Shown here: positions 1 through 7,642 of the stretch, in pieces
Numbering within the stretch: the first letter of the stretch is position 1
Layout: every line of letters begins with the position of its first letter
Source: an uncultured Gemmatimonadota bacterium
GTDB lineage: Bacteria; Gemmatimonadota; Gemmatimonadetes; Gemmatimonadales; Gemmatimonadaceae
DNA length: 10,721 nucleotides
Direction of reading: 5' to 3'
Assembly: GCA_946479895.1 (NCBI GenBank)
Contig: CAMLHT010000121.1
Location: 1-10,721 of the forward strand
The notes under the pieces: model-generated
What the model was told of the DNA's origin: nothing
What the model saw: the letters and a program-made list of their open reading frames with translations, nothing else
Database searches by the model: none
Position numbers and translations under genes: made by a program

Positions 1-1911
1 ACGGGCATCACCGCGTCGGGCAGCGATCTCAGTAGCACGACGTTGTCCTATGACAGGAGGCAGACGCTGTCCGGGGTCACGATCGACCAGACCGGCCACG
101 TCTCGACGGGCTCCGTGCCGCAGCCATGGCACTCCGTCTCGCCGGACTCGCTGCGAAAGGCCGGGTACGTCGTGATGGCTGCGGACGGCGAGACGAGGAT
201 CTTCCACGGCCCGGACGTTGGCGTGCTCGTTTCCGAGCCGTTCGCCGAGGATCACTGTTTCCACCTCGTCGGCTCGGCCGATTCGACGCGCATCGGCGTG
301 GCGTTCGAGCCGACGCCGGAGCGCGGAAGCCGGCCGGAGATCCACGGAGTGGTCTGGATGGACCGATCGACCGCCGAGCTGCGCGACATGGAGTGGCAAT
401 ACGTGAACGTGGCGCGCAACGTCGACGAGACGGCCACCGGCGGAGCGATGCGCTTCGCGAGGCTCGCCAACGGCGCCTGGGTGATCGAGCGGTGGCACAT
501 TCGCATGCCGCTCGTCGAGATGGCGGTGACCGGGCGCGAGTCGACGGTGAGCTTCCGTGGCGTGAAGATCACTGGCGGGGAGCTCGTGTCGGCGATCTCG
601 GGCAGCGGTGACACCCTGTTCCGCAGCGCGCCCGTCACGCTTCGCGGCCTCGCGTTCGACAGCCTCACGCGCACGGTGATGCGCGGGGCGCTCGTGGGAA
701 TCGACGGATCGAAGCGGACGGTGGTGACCGACTCGAGCGGATCGTTCGAGTTCCCCGACCTGACGCCGGGTGCATACCGCCTGATCACGCAGCACGAGGC
801 CCTCGAGGCGATCGGCCTGTCGTCACAGGCGACGACCGCGCTCGTCATGTCCGGCGAGGACTTCGTGCACATCGCCGTGCCGTCATTCGAGACCATCTGG
901 CGGCTCACCTGCGAGTCCACCCCGCCGGCGGGCGACACCGCGCTCGTCTATGGAACGGTGCGCGGCCTCGGGCGCCCGCGCCCCGTCGCCGGCGCTGCGG
1001 TCGTCGCGACCTGGGTGGACGTCGAGGTGACCGGCAAGCGCAATTTCAGCACGAAGCGGTGGCACCTCGACGGACGGACGGATTCGACCGGCACGTACGT
1101 GCTGTGCGGCGTGCCGACGCAGACCGGCCTGCGGATGCGCGCCGTCTCGGACTCCGGTGAGAGCGGCCTGATCGACCTCCTTCCGCTCGGACGCCAGCTC
1201 GTCCAGCGCCAGGACATGATGCTCAGCTACGATCCTCGCGCGCGCGGAATCGTGACAGGCACCGTGTTCGGCCGTAATGCGATTCCCCTCGCCGGGGCGC
1301 GGGTGGTCGCCGAGGGCGCCCGCGAGGTGCGCACGGACGCCGCCGGCAGATTCACCATCCGCGACATTCCGCTCGGCACCCAGCAGGTCGAGGTCCTCGC
1401 GGTCGGGCTGCAGCCCGTCAATCGCATCGTCGACGTTTCGTTGAGCGATACCGCGCGCGTCGAGGTCCACCTGACGAGTCCCGTGGTCCTCCGCCAGATG
1501 AACATCGTCGCGTCGTCCGTCCGGCAGCAGCTCGTCAAGGACTTCGGCGACCGGCGGGTCAAGGGCATCGGGGTCTTTCGTGATTCCACCGATTTCATCG
1601 GTCGGGGAACGCTGAACAGTGTGCTGGGCCAGGTGCCGGGGGTGACGCTGTATCGAAACCAGGTCTTCTTTCCCCGCGGCCCGGACACCTGTGTGCCCAT
1701 CGTCTGGATCGATGGCGTGCACGTGCAGTCGACGGATGACCTCATGGCGCTCCGCCCGAGCGATTTCGCGGCGATGGAGCTCTACCTTCGCGAGCTCACG
1801 ACGCCCCCACAATACATCGTGCGAAACTCCCGAACGCCGCAGTGCGGCGCGATCGTCGCGTGGACCAAATGGTATTGGGAGGGCAACACCCAATCGCGGC
1901 CGCCCGGCTGA
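1..1911 (+). CDS. Partial carboxypeptidase-regulatory-like protein with C-terminal TonB-plug-like domain
   Basis: The frame is open to the left edge, so the start lies upstream; 636 residues are visible, and the in-window TTG at 43 is unlikely to be the real start. The first ~200 residues contain a beta-rich segment (DHCFHLVG, then GVVWMDRSTAELRDMEW and GAWVIERWHIRMP) that I recall from Gemmatimonadota proteins with carboxypeptidase regulatory-like domains. Three CarboxypepD_reg-like beta-sandwich units follow at about 634-882, 949-1227 and 1255-1482, recognisable by the G.V......PL.GA.V......T...G.F.....P.G....E pattern, clearest in the third (TDAAGRFTIRDIPLGTQQVE). Positions 1495-1866 resemble a TonB-dependent receptor plug (VLGQVPGVTLYRN, VWIDGVHV, CGAIVAWTKW), but the protein ends there with no beta-barrel. 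It is probably secreted to the periplasm or outer membrane, perhaps as a binding or anchoring protein; its substrate cannot be read. The domain calls are fairly secure, the role is inference. Confidence 0.85.
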   Translation, partial: TGITASGSDLSSTTLSYDRRQTLSGVTIDQTGHVSTGSVPQPWHSVSPDSLRKAGYVVMAADGETRIFHGPDVGVLVSEPFAEDHCFHLVGSADSTRIGVAFEPTPERGSRPEIHGVVWMDRSTAELRDMEWQYVNVARNVDETATGGAMRFARLANGAWVIERWHIRMPLVEMAVTGRESTVSFRGVKITGGELVSAISGSGDTLFRSAPVTLRGLAFDSLTRTVMRGALVGIDGSKRTVVTDSSGSFEFPDLTPGAYRLITQHEALEAIGLSSQATTALVMSGEDFVHIAVPSFETIWRLTCESTPPAGDTALVYGTVRGLGRPRPVAGAAVVATWVDVEVTGKRNFSTKRWHLDGRTDSTGTYVLCGVPTQTGLRMRAVSDSGESGLIDLLPLGRQLVQRQDMMLSYDPRARGIVTGTVFGRNAIPLAGARVVAEGAREVRTDAAGRFTIRDIPLGTQQVEVLAVGLQPVNRIVDVSLSDTARVEVHLTSPVVLRQMNIVASSVRQQLVKDFGDRRVKGIGVFRDSTDFIGRGTLNSVLGQVPGVTLYRNQVFFPRGPDTCVPIVWIDGVHVQSTDDLMALRPSDFAAMELYLRELTTPPQYIVRNSRTPQCGAIVAWTKWYWEGNTQSRPPG

Positions 1912-1927
1912 CGTCGATGGATGTGAC

Positions 1928-1963
1928 AACACGAACGGCCGGCATTAGCCGGCCGTTCGTGTT
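1928..1963 (+). terminator. Strong hairpin terminator after the plug-like gene
   Basis: A perfect 16-bp inverted repeat (left arm 1928-1943, right arm 1948-1963) encloses the 4-nt loop ATTA and begins 16 nt after the TGA stop at 1909-1911. There is no real T-run downstream (CCTGCGG follows), so it is either a T-tract-poor intrinsic terminator, as is common in high-GC bacteria, or an RNA 3'-end stabiliser. Its symmetry could let it work in both directions, but no minus-strand gene ends here. Confidence 0.8.
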
Positions 1964-2340
1964 CCTGCGGGAGAGCAGAGCGGCGGTGATCGTCGGGCCC
2001 ACCAACTCCTTTGATCGCCTCACGCCGCCGTCCCCTCCCCAGGGGATTGGCTGCAATGGTAGTGCAATGCGCACCCGGGCACCGTTACTGGAAGTCGAAA
2101 ATGGCTCCGGTACATGGGATCGCATGAGCTGACCTCGGCCATGTGACGGCGAGTTGACGGCGGAGGGCGAACAACGCGAATGATCTCGGGTAGATCACGC
2201 CGCACGCGTTCATTGAAGCCGGTCCGGCCGATGGCGGCCAGGAGGCGATGAACGACCAATGGAGGCTTCGAGGTCTCGGCCTCGAGCTCCATTGAGCGGG
2301 ATCTGGAAAAACACCATCCAGTAACGGTCCCGCCCCCGGC
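1964..2340. other. Gene-free region upstream of the AraC-type gene
   Basis: No convincing coding frame lies in these ~377 bases. Minus-strand frames of about 90-110 codons are open, but they start in unrelated registers and show no recognisable motif. The region holds small structures: a 6-bp stem with a CCCC loop (TCCCCT/AGGGGA, 2031-2046), a direct repeat TGCAATG at 2052-2058 and 2063-2069 (11 bp apart), a 5-bp hairpin at 2226-2239 just before AGGAGG at 2240-2245, and a longer bulged hairpin at 2257-2294 (listed separately). It probably carries the promoter and leader of the AraC-type gene, but I see no good -35/-10 pair. Confidence 0.5.
2257..2294 (+). promoter_or_regulatory. Bulged hairpin in the leader of the AraC-type gene
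   Basis: CAATGGAG (2257-2264) pairs with CTCCATTG (2287-2294). After a 2-nt bulge (2265-2266), 2267-2273 pairs with 2280-2286 through one G-U and six Watson-Crick pairs, leaving a 6-nt loop. This gives about 15 bp in total, ending 46 nt before the ATG at 2341. It overlaps a possible 15-codon ORF (2248-2295, starting MNDQWRLR) in the same frame as the downstream gene, with AGGAGG at 2240-2245. That motif is only 2 nt from the ATG, which is too close for normal initiation. It could be an RNA control element or a binding site; the function is inferred from structure only. Confidence 0.4.
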
Positions 2341-3096
2341 ATGCTGCAAGATTCCGACATGCGCTATCTCTCAGCCATCTCCACCCCGACGGTTGCCGGA
2401 CAGATCGAGCGATGCATGGGGGCGGGCCGACTTCAGCCGGTGCGTCCCGACGAGGACTTCGGCGGCGAGAAGTTCGCGGCCATCATCGCGGATCATTCGG
2501 CCCAGCTACCCACGCTGCGACGCGGCCTGCCGGTCATCCTGGTGGCGCCGATGCACCGCGAGGGCATGCGCCACTTCCGCATCATCGCCGAGGACGGGAT
2601 CGACGTGCGGATGTGGAGCGATTGCGGCGGCACGCTCTCCGAGACGACGCTCAAGTGCCTCTCGGCACCGCGCGCGCCGACGCCGGCCGCTCCGATCATC
2701 GCGCACCTCCGGGGTCGGTACGGCGGTCTCGCGGCCGATGTCCTGACCGCGGCGGCAGTCATGTCGAATGGTCGCCGGTCCATGGACGAGATTGCGCGGG
2801 CGTGCGACGCCTCGCCGTCCGCGGTGCGCAACGGCCTGCGTGAAGAGGGGCTGATCTCCATCAGCGGGATCCTTGCCCGCATGCGCTGCCTGCATGCCGT
2901 GTGGTCGCTCGAGGGCGGCCGGCAGAACTTCTGGTCGATGGCGGGGTTCAGGACGCTGGCCGAGCTGTCGGCGCATCTCTCCCAGCATTCGGGGGCGCCC
3001 CTCGGGCGCTGGAAGGTGGCCGGCGGGTTCGGCGCGCTCCTGCAGACGGTCACCGAAGCGATGCGGGACCGGGACGAGATGGAGGCCGCCGGCTAG
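2341..3096 (+). CDS. AraC-type helix-turn-helix protein with atypical N-terminal domain
   Basis: A 251-residue protein. Residues about 141-222 follow the full AraC/XylS DNA-binding layout: a first helix-turn-helix (SMDEIARACDASPSAVRNGL), a linker helix (ISGILARMRCLHAVWSLEGG), a second degenerate helix-turn-helix (FRTLAELSAHLSQHSGAPLG) and the RWK ending near residue 222. Residues 1-130 are not a cupin-like AraC sensor. They contain hydrophobic strands (FAAIIAD, LPVILVAPM, IDVRMWSD) alternating with helices, like a receiver or pseudo-receiver fold, but without a clear phospho-acceptor set. The ATG at 2341 is the first possible start after an in-frame TGA at 2293-2295; ATG 2359 is an alternative, and neither has a Shine-Dalgarno sequence. 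It is probably a transcription regulator; the target and signal are unknown. The stop is TAG at 3094-3096, with yaeQ 42 bp downstream. Confidence 0.75.
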   Translation: MLQDSDMRYLSAISTPTVAGQIERCMGAGRLQPVRPDEDFGGEKFAAIIADHSAQLPTLRRGLPVILVAPMHREGMRHFRIIAEDGIDVRMWSDCGGTLSETTLKCLSAPRAPTPAAPIIAHLRGRYGGLAADVLTAAAVMSNGRRSMDEIARACDASPSAVRNGLREEGLISISGILARMRCLHAVWSLEGGRQNFWSMAGFRTLAELSAHLSQHSGAPLGRWKVAGGFGALLQTVTEAMRDRDEMEAAG

Positions 3097-3103
3097 CGAG
3101 CCT

Positions 3104-3109
3104 TATACT
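3104..3109 (+). promoter_or_regulatory. Candidate -10 element for yaeQ
   Basis: TATACT matches the sigma-70 -10 consensus at five of six positions and lies between the upstream stop and the yaeQ start, which would give a leader of roughly 20-25 nt. No recognisable -35 is found 16-18 bp upstream (that sequence is the GC-rich end of the preceding gene). A short stem CCGGT/ACCGG with loop CTTC (3114-3127) overlaps the expected transcription start. The two genes could equally be co-transcribed. Confidence 0.35.
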
Positions 3110-3138
3110 TCCGCCGGTCTTCACCGGATGGAACGTCC

Positions 3139-3681
3139 TTGGCCCTCACCGCCACGCTCTACAACGTCGAGATCAACCTCTCGAACGTCGATCGCAACGT
3201 GTACGACACGATCGCATTCAAGGTGGCGCAGCAGCCGTCCGAGACCGACGACTATCTGATGGCTCGCGTGCTGGCGTACGCGCTCGAGTACACGGAGGGC
3301 ATCGGATTCTCCGGTGGCATCGCCGAGGCGGACCAGCCGGCGATCTTCGTCCGCGACCTGACGGGCACGCTCGAGGCCTGGATCGACGTGGGAGTTCCCG
3401 ACGCCGCGCGGCTCCACAAGGCGAGCAAGGCGTCACCGCGCGTCGCGGTCTACACCCACAAGGATCCGAGGCTCCTGATCAAGGCGCTGGCCGGCGAAAG
3501 GATCCACCGCTCGGAAGCGCTGGAACTCTTCGCCCTCGACCGGGAGCTGATCGGGGAGCTGGTCGGGCATCTCGACCGTCGGATGCGCTTCGACATGTCG
3601 GTGACCGACGGCCACCTCTACATCACGATCGGCGGCCGGACCATCGACGGTGAGCTCCACCGGATCCAGCTGCCGTCCTGA
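3139..3681 (+). CDS. yaeQ: YaeQ family protein (PD-(D/E)XK-like fold)
   Basis: A 180-residue protein that matches YaeQ (about 181 residues in E. coli) from end to end. It begins MALTATLYNVEINLSNVDRN, has the conserved PSETDDYLMARVLAYALEY segment (residues ~33-51), then the acidic/lysine core TGTLEAWIDVGVPDAARLHKASKAS (residues ~75-99), and ends with a short IQLPS tail like the enterobacterial proteins. The family has a variant of the PD-(D/E)XK nuclease fold. In E. coli, extra copies were reported to suppress loss of RfaH, but the biochemical role is not established. The TTG start is chosen because it reproduces the MAL start of homologues; GGA at 3130-3132 may be a weak ribosome site. It follows the AraC-type gene on the same strand and converges on the permease at 3709, with 27 bp between the stops. 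Confidence 0.93.
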   Translation: MALTATLYNVEINLSNVDRNVYDTIAFKVAQQPSETDDYLMARVLAYALEYTEGIGFSGGIAEADQPAIFVRDLTGTLEAWIDVGVPDAARLHKASKASPRVAVYTHKDPRLLIKALAGERIHRSEALELFALDRELIGELVGHLDRRMRFDMSVTDGHLYITIGGRTIDGELHRIQLPS

Positions 3682-3690
3682 AGCTCACCG
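3648..3690 (+). terminator. Inverted repeat across the yaeQ stop codon, possible weak terminator
   Basis: CGGTGAGCT (3648-3656) is the exact reverse complement of AGCTCACCG (3682-3690), with a 25-nt spacer that contains the end of yaeQ. It sits between two convergent genes, where a bidirectional terminator is expected. The long loop and lack of a T-tract make this a weak candidate; chance is possible. Confidence 0.3.
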
Positions 3691-3708
3691 CCGGGCCGTC
3701 GCCCTCGC

Positions 3709-6225
3709 TCACTCGTATCGCAGGGCCTGGATCGGGTCGATCTTCGACGCACGCATGGCCGGGATGTAGCCGGCGGCCAGCGAGACCAGCACGAGGAGAA
3801 GGGTGCCCGCGACGAATACCAGCGGGTCGTAACCCTTCATCTCGTACAGGATGGCCGACGCTCCGCGGCCGGCGGCGAGCGCACCGGCGACGCCGAGGAG
3901 GCCGCCGATCCCCGTGAGCAAGGCCACCTGACGGAGGACCATCAGCCTGACGCGCATCTGGTCGGCGCCCAGGGCGACCCGGATGCCGATCTCGTTGGTG
4001 CGCTGCGCGACCGAGTAGGCCAGCACGCCGTACAGGCCGATGGCGGCGAGCAGCGTGGCGAGAGCCGCGAACGAGGCCGACATGATGCTGATCATGCGGT
4101 CGAGGAAGATGTTCTCGCGCACCTGCTGCGGCAGCGACTTGAGCTCTTCCACCGGGAGCAGGGGGTCCACGCGACGCATGAGCCGCGGAATCTGCGGGAG
4201 GATCTGCCCGGGCGGCAGCGACGACAGCACGTAGAAGTTCATCGAGTTGACGCCGTTCAACTGGCGCCAGGGAATGAAGTAGAGCGGCGGCACGCTGTCC
4301 TTCACGTCCGCGTACCGCGCGTCCTGGACCAGGCCGACGATCTCGATGTCGAGGCTGTCGCTGCCGATGGACATGCGCTTGCCGACCACACCGGCTGCCG
4401 CGGCGCCGGCGTCGCGGGAGAGCAGGCCGAACTTCCGCGCGAACGACTCGTTCACGATGGCCACGCGCGGCGTCCCGGGCGCGTCGGACGCCTTGAAGTC
4501 GCGCCCGGCCAGGCGCCGGACGCCGAGGGCCTGGAAGTATTCCGGGCCGACGGCGTTGAAGCGCGCGTTGGCATCGGTGTCCGGCCCCTTCCGGAAGCCC
4601 TCGACCGAGACGTCGTTCCCCCAGCTGCGGCCGGCGAGGATCGGGACGAGCGACCCCGAGACCGCCTTCACGCCCGGGATCGACTTGAGCTCATCCTCGA
4701 GGCGCGTGTACAGCGCGCGCACCCGCGCCGAATCGTAGCCGCTCAACTGCGGCGACACGGCGAACGTGGACACCTTGTCGATCTGCACGCCGAGCTCCAC
4801 CCGGCTGACGTTGTTGAGGCTCTTGATGAACAGCCCGGAGCAGATGAGGAGGGCGGTGGACAGGGCGATCTGCGCGGTGACGAGCGTCGACCGGAAGCGG
4901 GACGCGCCGCGGGTGCCGGAGAGATTCCCGGCGCCGGAGCGCAGCGTGGTGACCAGCTCCGGGCGCGTACTGTGAAGCGCCGGGAACAGGCCGAATGCGA
5001 GGCCGGTCGCGATGGCCAGCACCGAGGTGAACACGACGATCGCCGGCTCGATGGTGAAGGTCAGCGTGTCGGCGGCCTCCGGTGGCAGCATGCCGGCGAT
5101 GACGCCCAGCGTCCAGTGGGCGACGAGAAGGCTCGCCGCGCCGCCGATCACCGCGAGCAGGCACGCTTCGACCAGCAGCTGGCCGATGAGCTGACCGCGA
5201 CTGGCCCCGAGCGACAGCCGCACGGCCATCTCCATGGCGCGATTGGCCGCCCGCGAGAGCAGGAGGTTCGCGATGTTCGCGCAGGCGATGAGCAGCACGA
5301 TGCCGGTGACCGAGAACATCAGGATGAGGGGAACGCGCGCCTCGGTCTGCACCGAGCTCTGGCCGCGGCGGCCGTCCTCCATCGTCACTTCCTTCTTCCG
5401 GAAGCGCTCCATCGTCTCCGGGCTCATGCCCTGCTGGAGCGCGGCCTCGGTGCCGACGATGATCGGGCGGTAGGCCGTATTGATCGCGGCGCGCGCGCGG
5501 TCGATGCTGACGCCGGGCTCGAGCCGGCCGAACACATAGACCCAGTAGCTGCGGCGGTTCTCGAATCCGCGGAAGCCCGGTGACATCAGTCCGCGCATGC
5601 TGATCGGGACGTAGACCCGGGGCTTCTCGCCAAGCGTGGTCCCGGAGAATCCCTCGGGCGCCACCCCGATCACCGTCATCGGATGGCCGTTGATCGTGAT
5701 GTTCTGGCCGACGATCCCGGGGTCACGCCCGAGGTTGCGCTCCCAGAAGTCGTAGCTCAGCACCGTGACGAAGTGCGCTCCGATCGTCCGGTCGTCGTCA
5801 GGGGTGAGCAGGCGACCCGCGGCGGGGCGGAGTCCGAGGGTGGGGAAGTAGGATCCGGACACCAGCATGCCCGTGGTGTTCAGGGTCTGCCCCCGCAGGG
5901 CGAGGTTGGTCCCGAAGGTCCGGTGGGCGGCGAGGCCGGTGAAGACCGTCTGCGTCTTCTCGAGGTCCCGGTACATCGGGTAGCTGAAGACGATCTCGCA
6001 GCTGCCCGCGCTGGTGCACGACTGCGATCCCGGCTTGGGGCCGGGGGCGCCGAGGTTCACGAGCGTCCCCGGAGAGGGGACGGGCAGCGGCCGCATGAGC
6101 ATCTCGTTGAAGAGCGAGAAGATCGCCGCGTTGGCGCCGATGCCGAGAGCGAGCGAGAGTGCGGCGACGGTCGTGACGAACGGGGACCGGAAGAGGGTCC
6201 GGAGGGCGAGCTTCAGATTGGGCAT
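3709..6225 (-). CDS. Orphan ABC-type permease, MacB-like/FtsX, ADOP family without prefix domain
   Basis: A complete 838-residue inner-membrane protein. It has one N-terminal helix (residues ~17-39, in SLALGIGANAAIFSLFNEML), a MacB-like periplasmic domain (~50-290) and a first FtsX block with helices near 298-323, 350-376 and 393-416 (ACANIANLLLSRAANR, then RLSLGASRGQLIGQLLVEA). A fifth helix (~446-467), a second periplasmic domain (~484-690) and a last FtsX block (helices ~711-738, 763-786, 801-823) follow, ending at PIQALRYE. This doubled 8-helix plan is that of the 'acidobacterial duplicated orphan permease' group. A CX5C pair (C70, C76) in the first periplasmic loop fits a disulfide. MacB relatives act with an ATPase on peptides, macrolides or lipoproteins, but no ATP-binding domain or ATPase gene is nearby, so the substrate is unknown. 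Start ATG at 6225; no clear ribosome site or PadR partner is visible. It diverges from the gene at 6497. Confidence 0.92.
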   Translation of the reverse strand: MPNLKLALRTLFRSPFVTTVAALSLALGIGANAAIFSLFNEMLMRPLPVPSPGTLVNLGAPGPKPGSQSCTSAGSCEIVFSYPMYRDLEKTQTVFTGLAAHRTFGTNLALRGQTLNTTGMLVSGSYFPTLGLRPAAGRLLTPDDDRTIGAHFVTVLSYDFWERNLGRDPGIVGQNITINGHPMTVIGVAPEGFSGTTLGEKPRVYVPISMRGLMSPGFRGFENRRSYWVYVFGRLEPGVSIDRARAAINTAYRPIIVGTEAALQQGMSPETMERFRKKEVTMEDGRRGQSSVQTEARVPLILMFSVTGIVLLIACANIANLLLSRAANRAMEMAVRLSLGASRGQLIGQLLVEACLLAVIGGAASLLVAHWTLGVIAGMLPPEAADTLTFTIEPAIVVFTSVLAIATGLAFGLFPALHSTRPELVTTLRSGAGNLSGTRGASRFRSTLVTAQIALSTALLICSGLFIKSLNNVSRVELGVQIDKVSTFAVSPQLSGYDSARVRALYTRLEDELKSIPGVKAVSGSLVPILAGRSWGNDVSVEGFRKGPDTDANARFNAVGPEYFQALGVRRLAGRDFKASDAPGTPRVAIVNESFARKFGLLSRDAGAAAAGVVGKRMSIGSDSLDIEIVGLVQDARYADVKDSVPPLYFIPWRQLNGVNSMNFYVLSSLPPGQILPQIPRLMRRVDPLLPVEELKSLPQQVRENIFLDRMISIMSASFAALATLLAAIGLYGVLAYSVAQRTNEIGIRVALGADQMRVRLMVLRQVALLTGIGGLLGVAGALAAGRGASAILYEMKGYDPLVFVAGTLLLVLVSLAAGYIPAMRASKIDPIQALRYE

Positions 6226-6496
6226 CGGCGAGGTGGCGGGAGTTCTGATACCGGGTAGACACCTCGTACGGGCGGGACGACCATGGAGGTTTCGGTCGCG
6301 GGGATTGTCGCCTTCGTCACACCGAGGGCCCGACGCCCCGGACCACGGTTACCTCTGGCGAGTCCACCAGTCGGTAGGGGTGAACCCTGTGAGGCCGGCT
6401 CGATGTCCGGGCGGGTCGCGCAGTCCGAAGCTCGCCTCTCACCGAGTTGGGACGTCCGGCGTGGGCTGCCGGAGCCCCTCCATACCCGTCCGACCC

Positions 6497-7093
6497 ATGG
6501 AATTCCAGCGCGATATTGCCCCGCCGCCGGCTGAAAAGCCGGTCGAAGTCGTCGAGCAGGAGCGTCCCCGCCAGACGCGCGTCGGCGGGATGAGCTTCAG
6601 CGAGGCCCTCGCGAAGGTGGAGGCGCACCGCGGGCGCGTCCAGGGCGCGCTGGCGTTCGCGATGCTGGCGCGCATCATCGCGGACTTCGACATCCTCGCG
6701 CTGATCCGCGAGCCCGACCGGCTGGTACACGAGCTTCCGCTCGTGGGGCTGGCGCTGCTTTCCTACATGATCGTCCTGTGGTTCCTGGCGGCGCGGACGC
6801 GGGATCGCTGGGGCTTCGGGATGGCGCTCGGCATCGGCGTGCTCCAGGCGACGTACATGATCGTGGTGATCGTCGTCGGCACCCTGTGGACGGATCCGAT
6901 GCAGGCCTGGCGTCCGGCCCTGGCGGCGGTGACGCACCTGGCGCTGGCGTTCACGGCATTCCGGGCCGGCGGATCGTATCCGCCGCTGGACAGCAAGAAG
7001 CCGTGGGTGTTCGGGTTCCTGACCGCCTTCATCTTCGTGGTGATTCCGTGGGTTGCGGAGCCGCTGGCGGAGGTGATGGGCTGGCAGTGGTAG
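6497..7093 (+). CDS. Small multi-pass membrane protein, unknown function
   Basis: A 198-residue protein. The first ~30 residues are polar and proline-rich (MEFQRDIAPPPAEKPVEVVE) and probably cytoplasmic. Hydrophobic segments follow at about 50-70, 80-99, 107-131, 139-156 and 169-187, suggesting four or five transmembrane helices, with a short tail ending GWQW. I do not recognise the family and see no catalytic motif. The frame stays open far upstream, over the divergent permease, but that part is an antisense shadow. ATG 6497 is the first ATG in the intergenic region; GTG 6379 and ATG 6590 are alternatives. A small GGGCT/AGCCC hairpin (6463-6477) lies just upstream, and no clear Shine-Dalgarno is seen. 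Reading as a single-gene unit is supported by the terminator at 7169-7199. Confidence 0.75.
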   Translation: MEFQRDIAPPPAEKPVEVVEQERPRQTRVGGMSFSEALAKVEAHRGRVQGALAFAMLARIIADFDILALIREPDRLVHELPLVGLALLSYMIVLWFLAARTRDRWGFGMALGIGVLQATYMIVVIVVGTLWTDPMQAWRPALAAVTHLALAFTAFRAGGSYPPLDSKKPWVFGFLTAFIFVVIPWVAEPLAEVMGWQW

Positions 7094-7121
7094 GGCGGAG
7101 GGCGGAGGACGGAGGGCAGAG
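7094..7121 (+). repeat. Heptamer tandem repeat after the membrane-protein gene
   Basis: Four head-to-tail 7-bp units starting directly after the TAG stop: GGCGGAG, GGCGGAG, GACGGAG and GGCAGAG. The last two each differ by one base. The run is purine-only on this strand except for one C per unit. It could be slippage-prone; no function can be read from it. Confidence 0.75.
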
Positions 7122-7168
7122 ACGGCGAAGTGTGTGCCGAGGAACGTGAAGCCGGATCCTGAGCGCCG

Positions 7169-7199
7169 AGGGTGAGCTATTGCTCACCCTTTCGTTCTT
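7169..7199 (+). terminator. Rho-independent terminator of the membrane-protein gene
   Basis: A perfect 9-bp stem AGGGTGAGC (7169-7177) / GCTCACCCT (7182-7190) with loop TATT is extended by one G-U pair and followed by the T-rich tail TTCGTTCTT (7191-7199). It is the best intrinsic terminator in the window, 75 nt after the stop at 7093. The repeat array begins immediately after it. Confidence 0.85.
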
Positions 7200-7202
7200 G
7201 TC

Positions 7203-7309
7203 CAGTCCCCGGTCTCGTCTGTGTCGTCTGCGTCTCAGTCAGGCCTTCATGGCGTTCCGGGACGTCACTGCGACGCAGACGACGCAGACACATCAGACGA
7301 CGCAGACGA
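7203..7309. repeat. Inverted arm pair 1 (hairpin-forming)
   Basis: L arm 7203-7242 and R arm 7267-7309 are imperfect reverse complements separated by 24 bp. The shared core is GTCGTCTGCGTC on one side and GACGCAGACGAC on the other. As RNA or single-stranded DNA this could fold into a long hairpin. Confidence 0.75.
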
Positions 7310-7599
7310 GGATTGCCAGCCTCCTTCTCCAGGGATCCGGGCGCCAAGCCATTTCACCCTTTGGGGAAAACGACACCGCTACCCAGTCTGTGTCCTCTGC
7401 GCGTATCTGGGTCGTCTGCGTCGCAGTCAGTTCTTCATGCGGGGCCCAGTCGCCGGTCTCCGGTCTCCCCAGGATTCGGGGGCCTGGCCCTTCCCCTAGG
7501 GGAAACGACACCCACATCCAGTCCGTGTCGTCTGCGCGTGTCCGTGTCGTCTGCGTCGCAGTCAGGTTGCCGGACGACGAACTGGCCTGCAGGGACGGA
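7267..7599. repeat. Array unit A (333 bp)
   Basis: First complete unit, in the order R arm, GC-rich spacer, L arm, second GC-rich spacer, L arm, 34-bp link. Bases 7296-7579 are identical to 7629-7912 (284 bases in a row by eye). The differences are confined to the R arm (three bases) and the link (7580, 7581 and a base near 7598). Confidence 0.92.
7491..7504. repeat. Perfect 14-bp palindrome in the array, repeated at 7824-7837
   Basis: TTCCCCTAGGGGAA is its own reverse complement and occurs once in each full unit. The companion spacer has the imperfect relative CACCCTTTGGGGAAAA (7356-7371), and the decayed unit has CCCCCTTTGGGGAA near 8024-8037. The position is conserved relative to the arms, so it is part of the repeat module. 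Confidence 0.85.
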
Positions 7600-7642
7600 A
7601 CTGCGACGCAGACGAGCCAGACACATCGGACGACGCAGACGA
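7519..7642. repeat. Inverted arm pair 2 (hairpin-forming)
   Basis: L arm 7519-7565 and R arm 7600-7642 are imperfect reverse complements across a 34-bp link, spanning the junction of units A and B. The innermost part (GTCTGCGTCGCAGT against ACTGCGACGCAGAC) pairs perfectly. Confidence 0.8.

Noticed and set aside
883..1932. 349-codon minus-strand frame opposite the plug-like gene
   Set aside because: His/Asp/Arg-rich antisense shadow of a well-supported plus-strand gene.
2020..2360. Minus-strand frames of 91 and 109 codons in the gap before the AraC-type gene
   Set aside because: No recognisable motif, two overlapping registers open at once, and no start or promoter signal; a decayed gene cannot be excluded but is not supported.
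6014..6496. N-terminal extension of the membrane protein to a GTG at 6014
   Set aside because: The extension is antisense to the start of the divergent permease and reads as low-complexity Arg/Gly/Ser sequence.
6226..6496. Riboswitch or structured RNA between the divergent genes
   Set aside because: I compared it with the conserved cores of cobalamin, TPP, SRP and c-di-GMP RNAs from memory and saw no match; only a 5-bp hairpin at 6463-6477.
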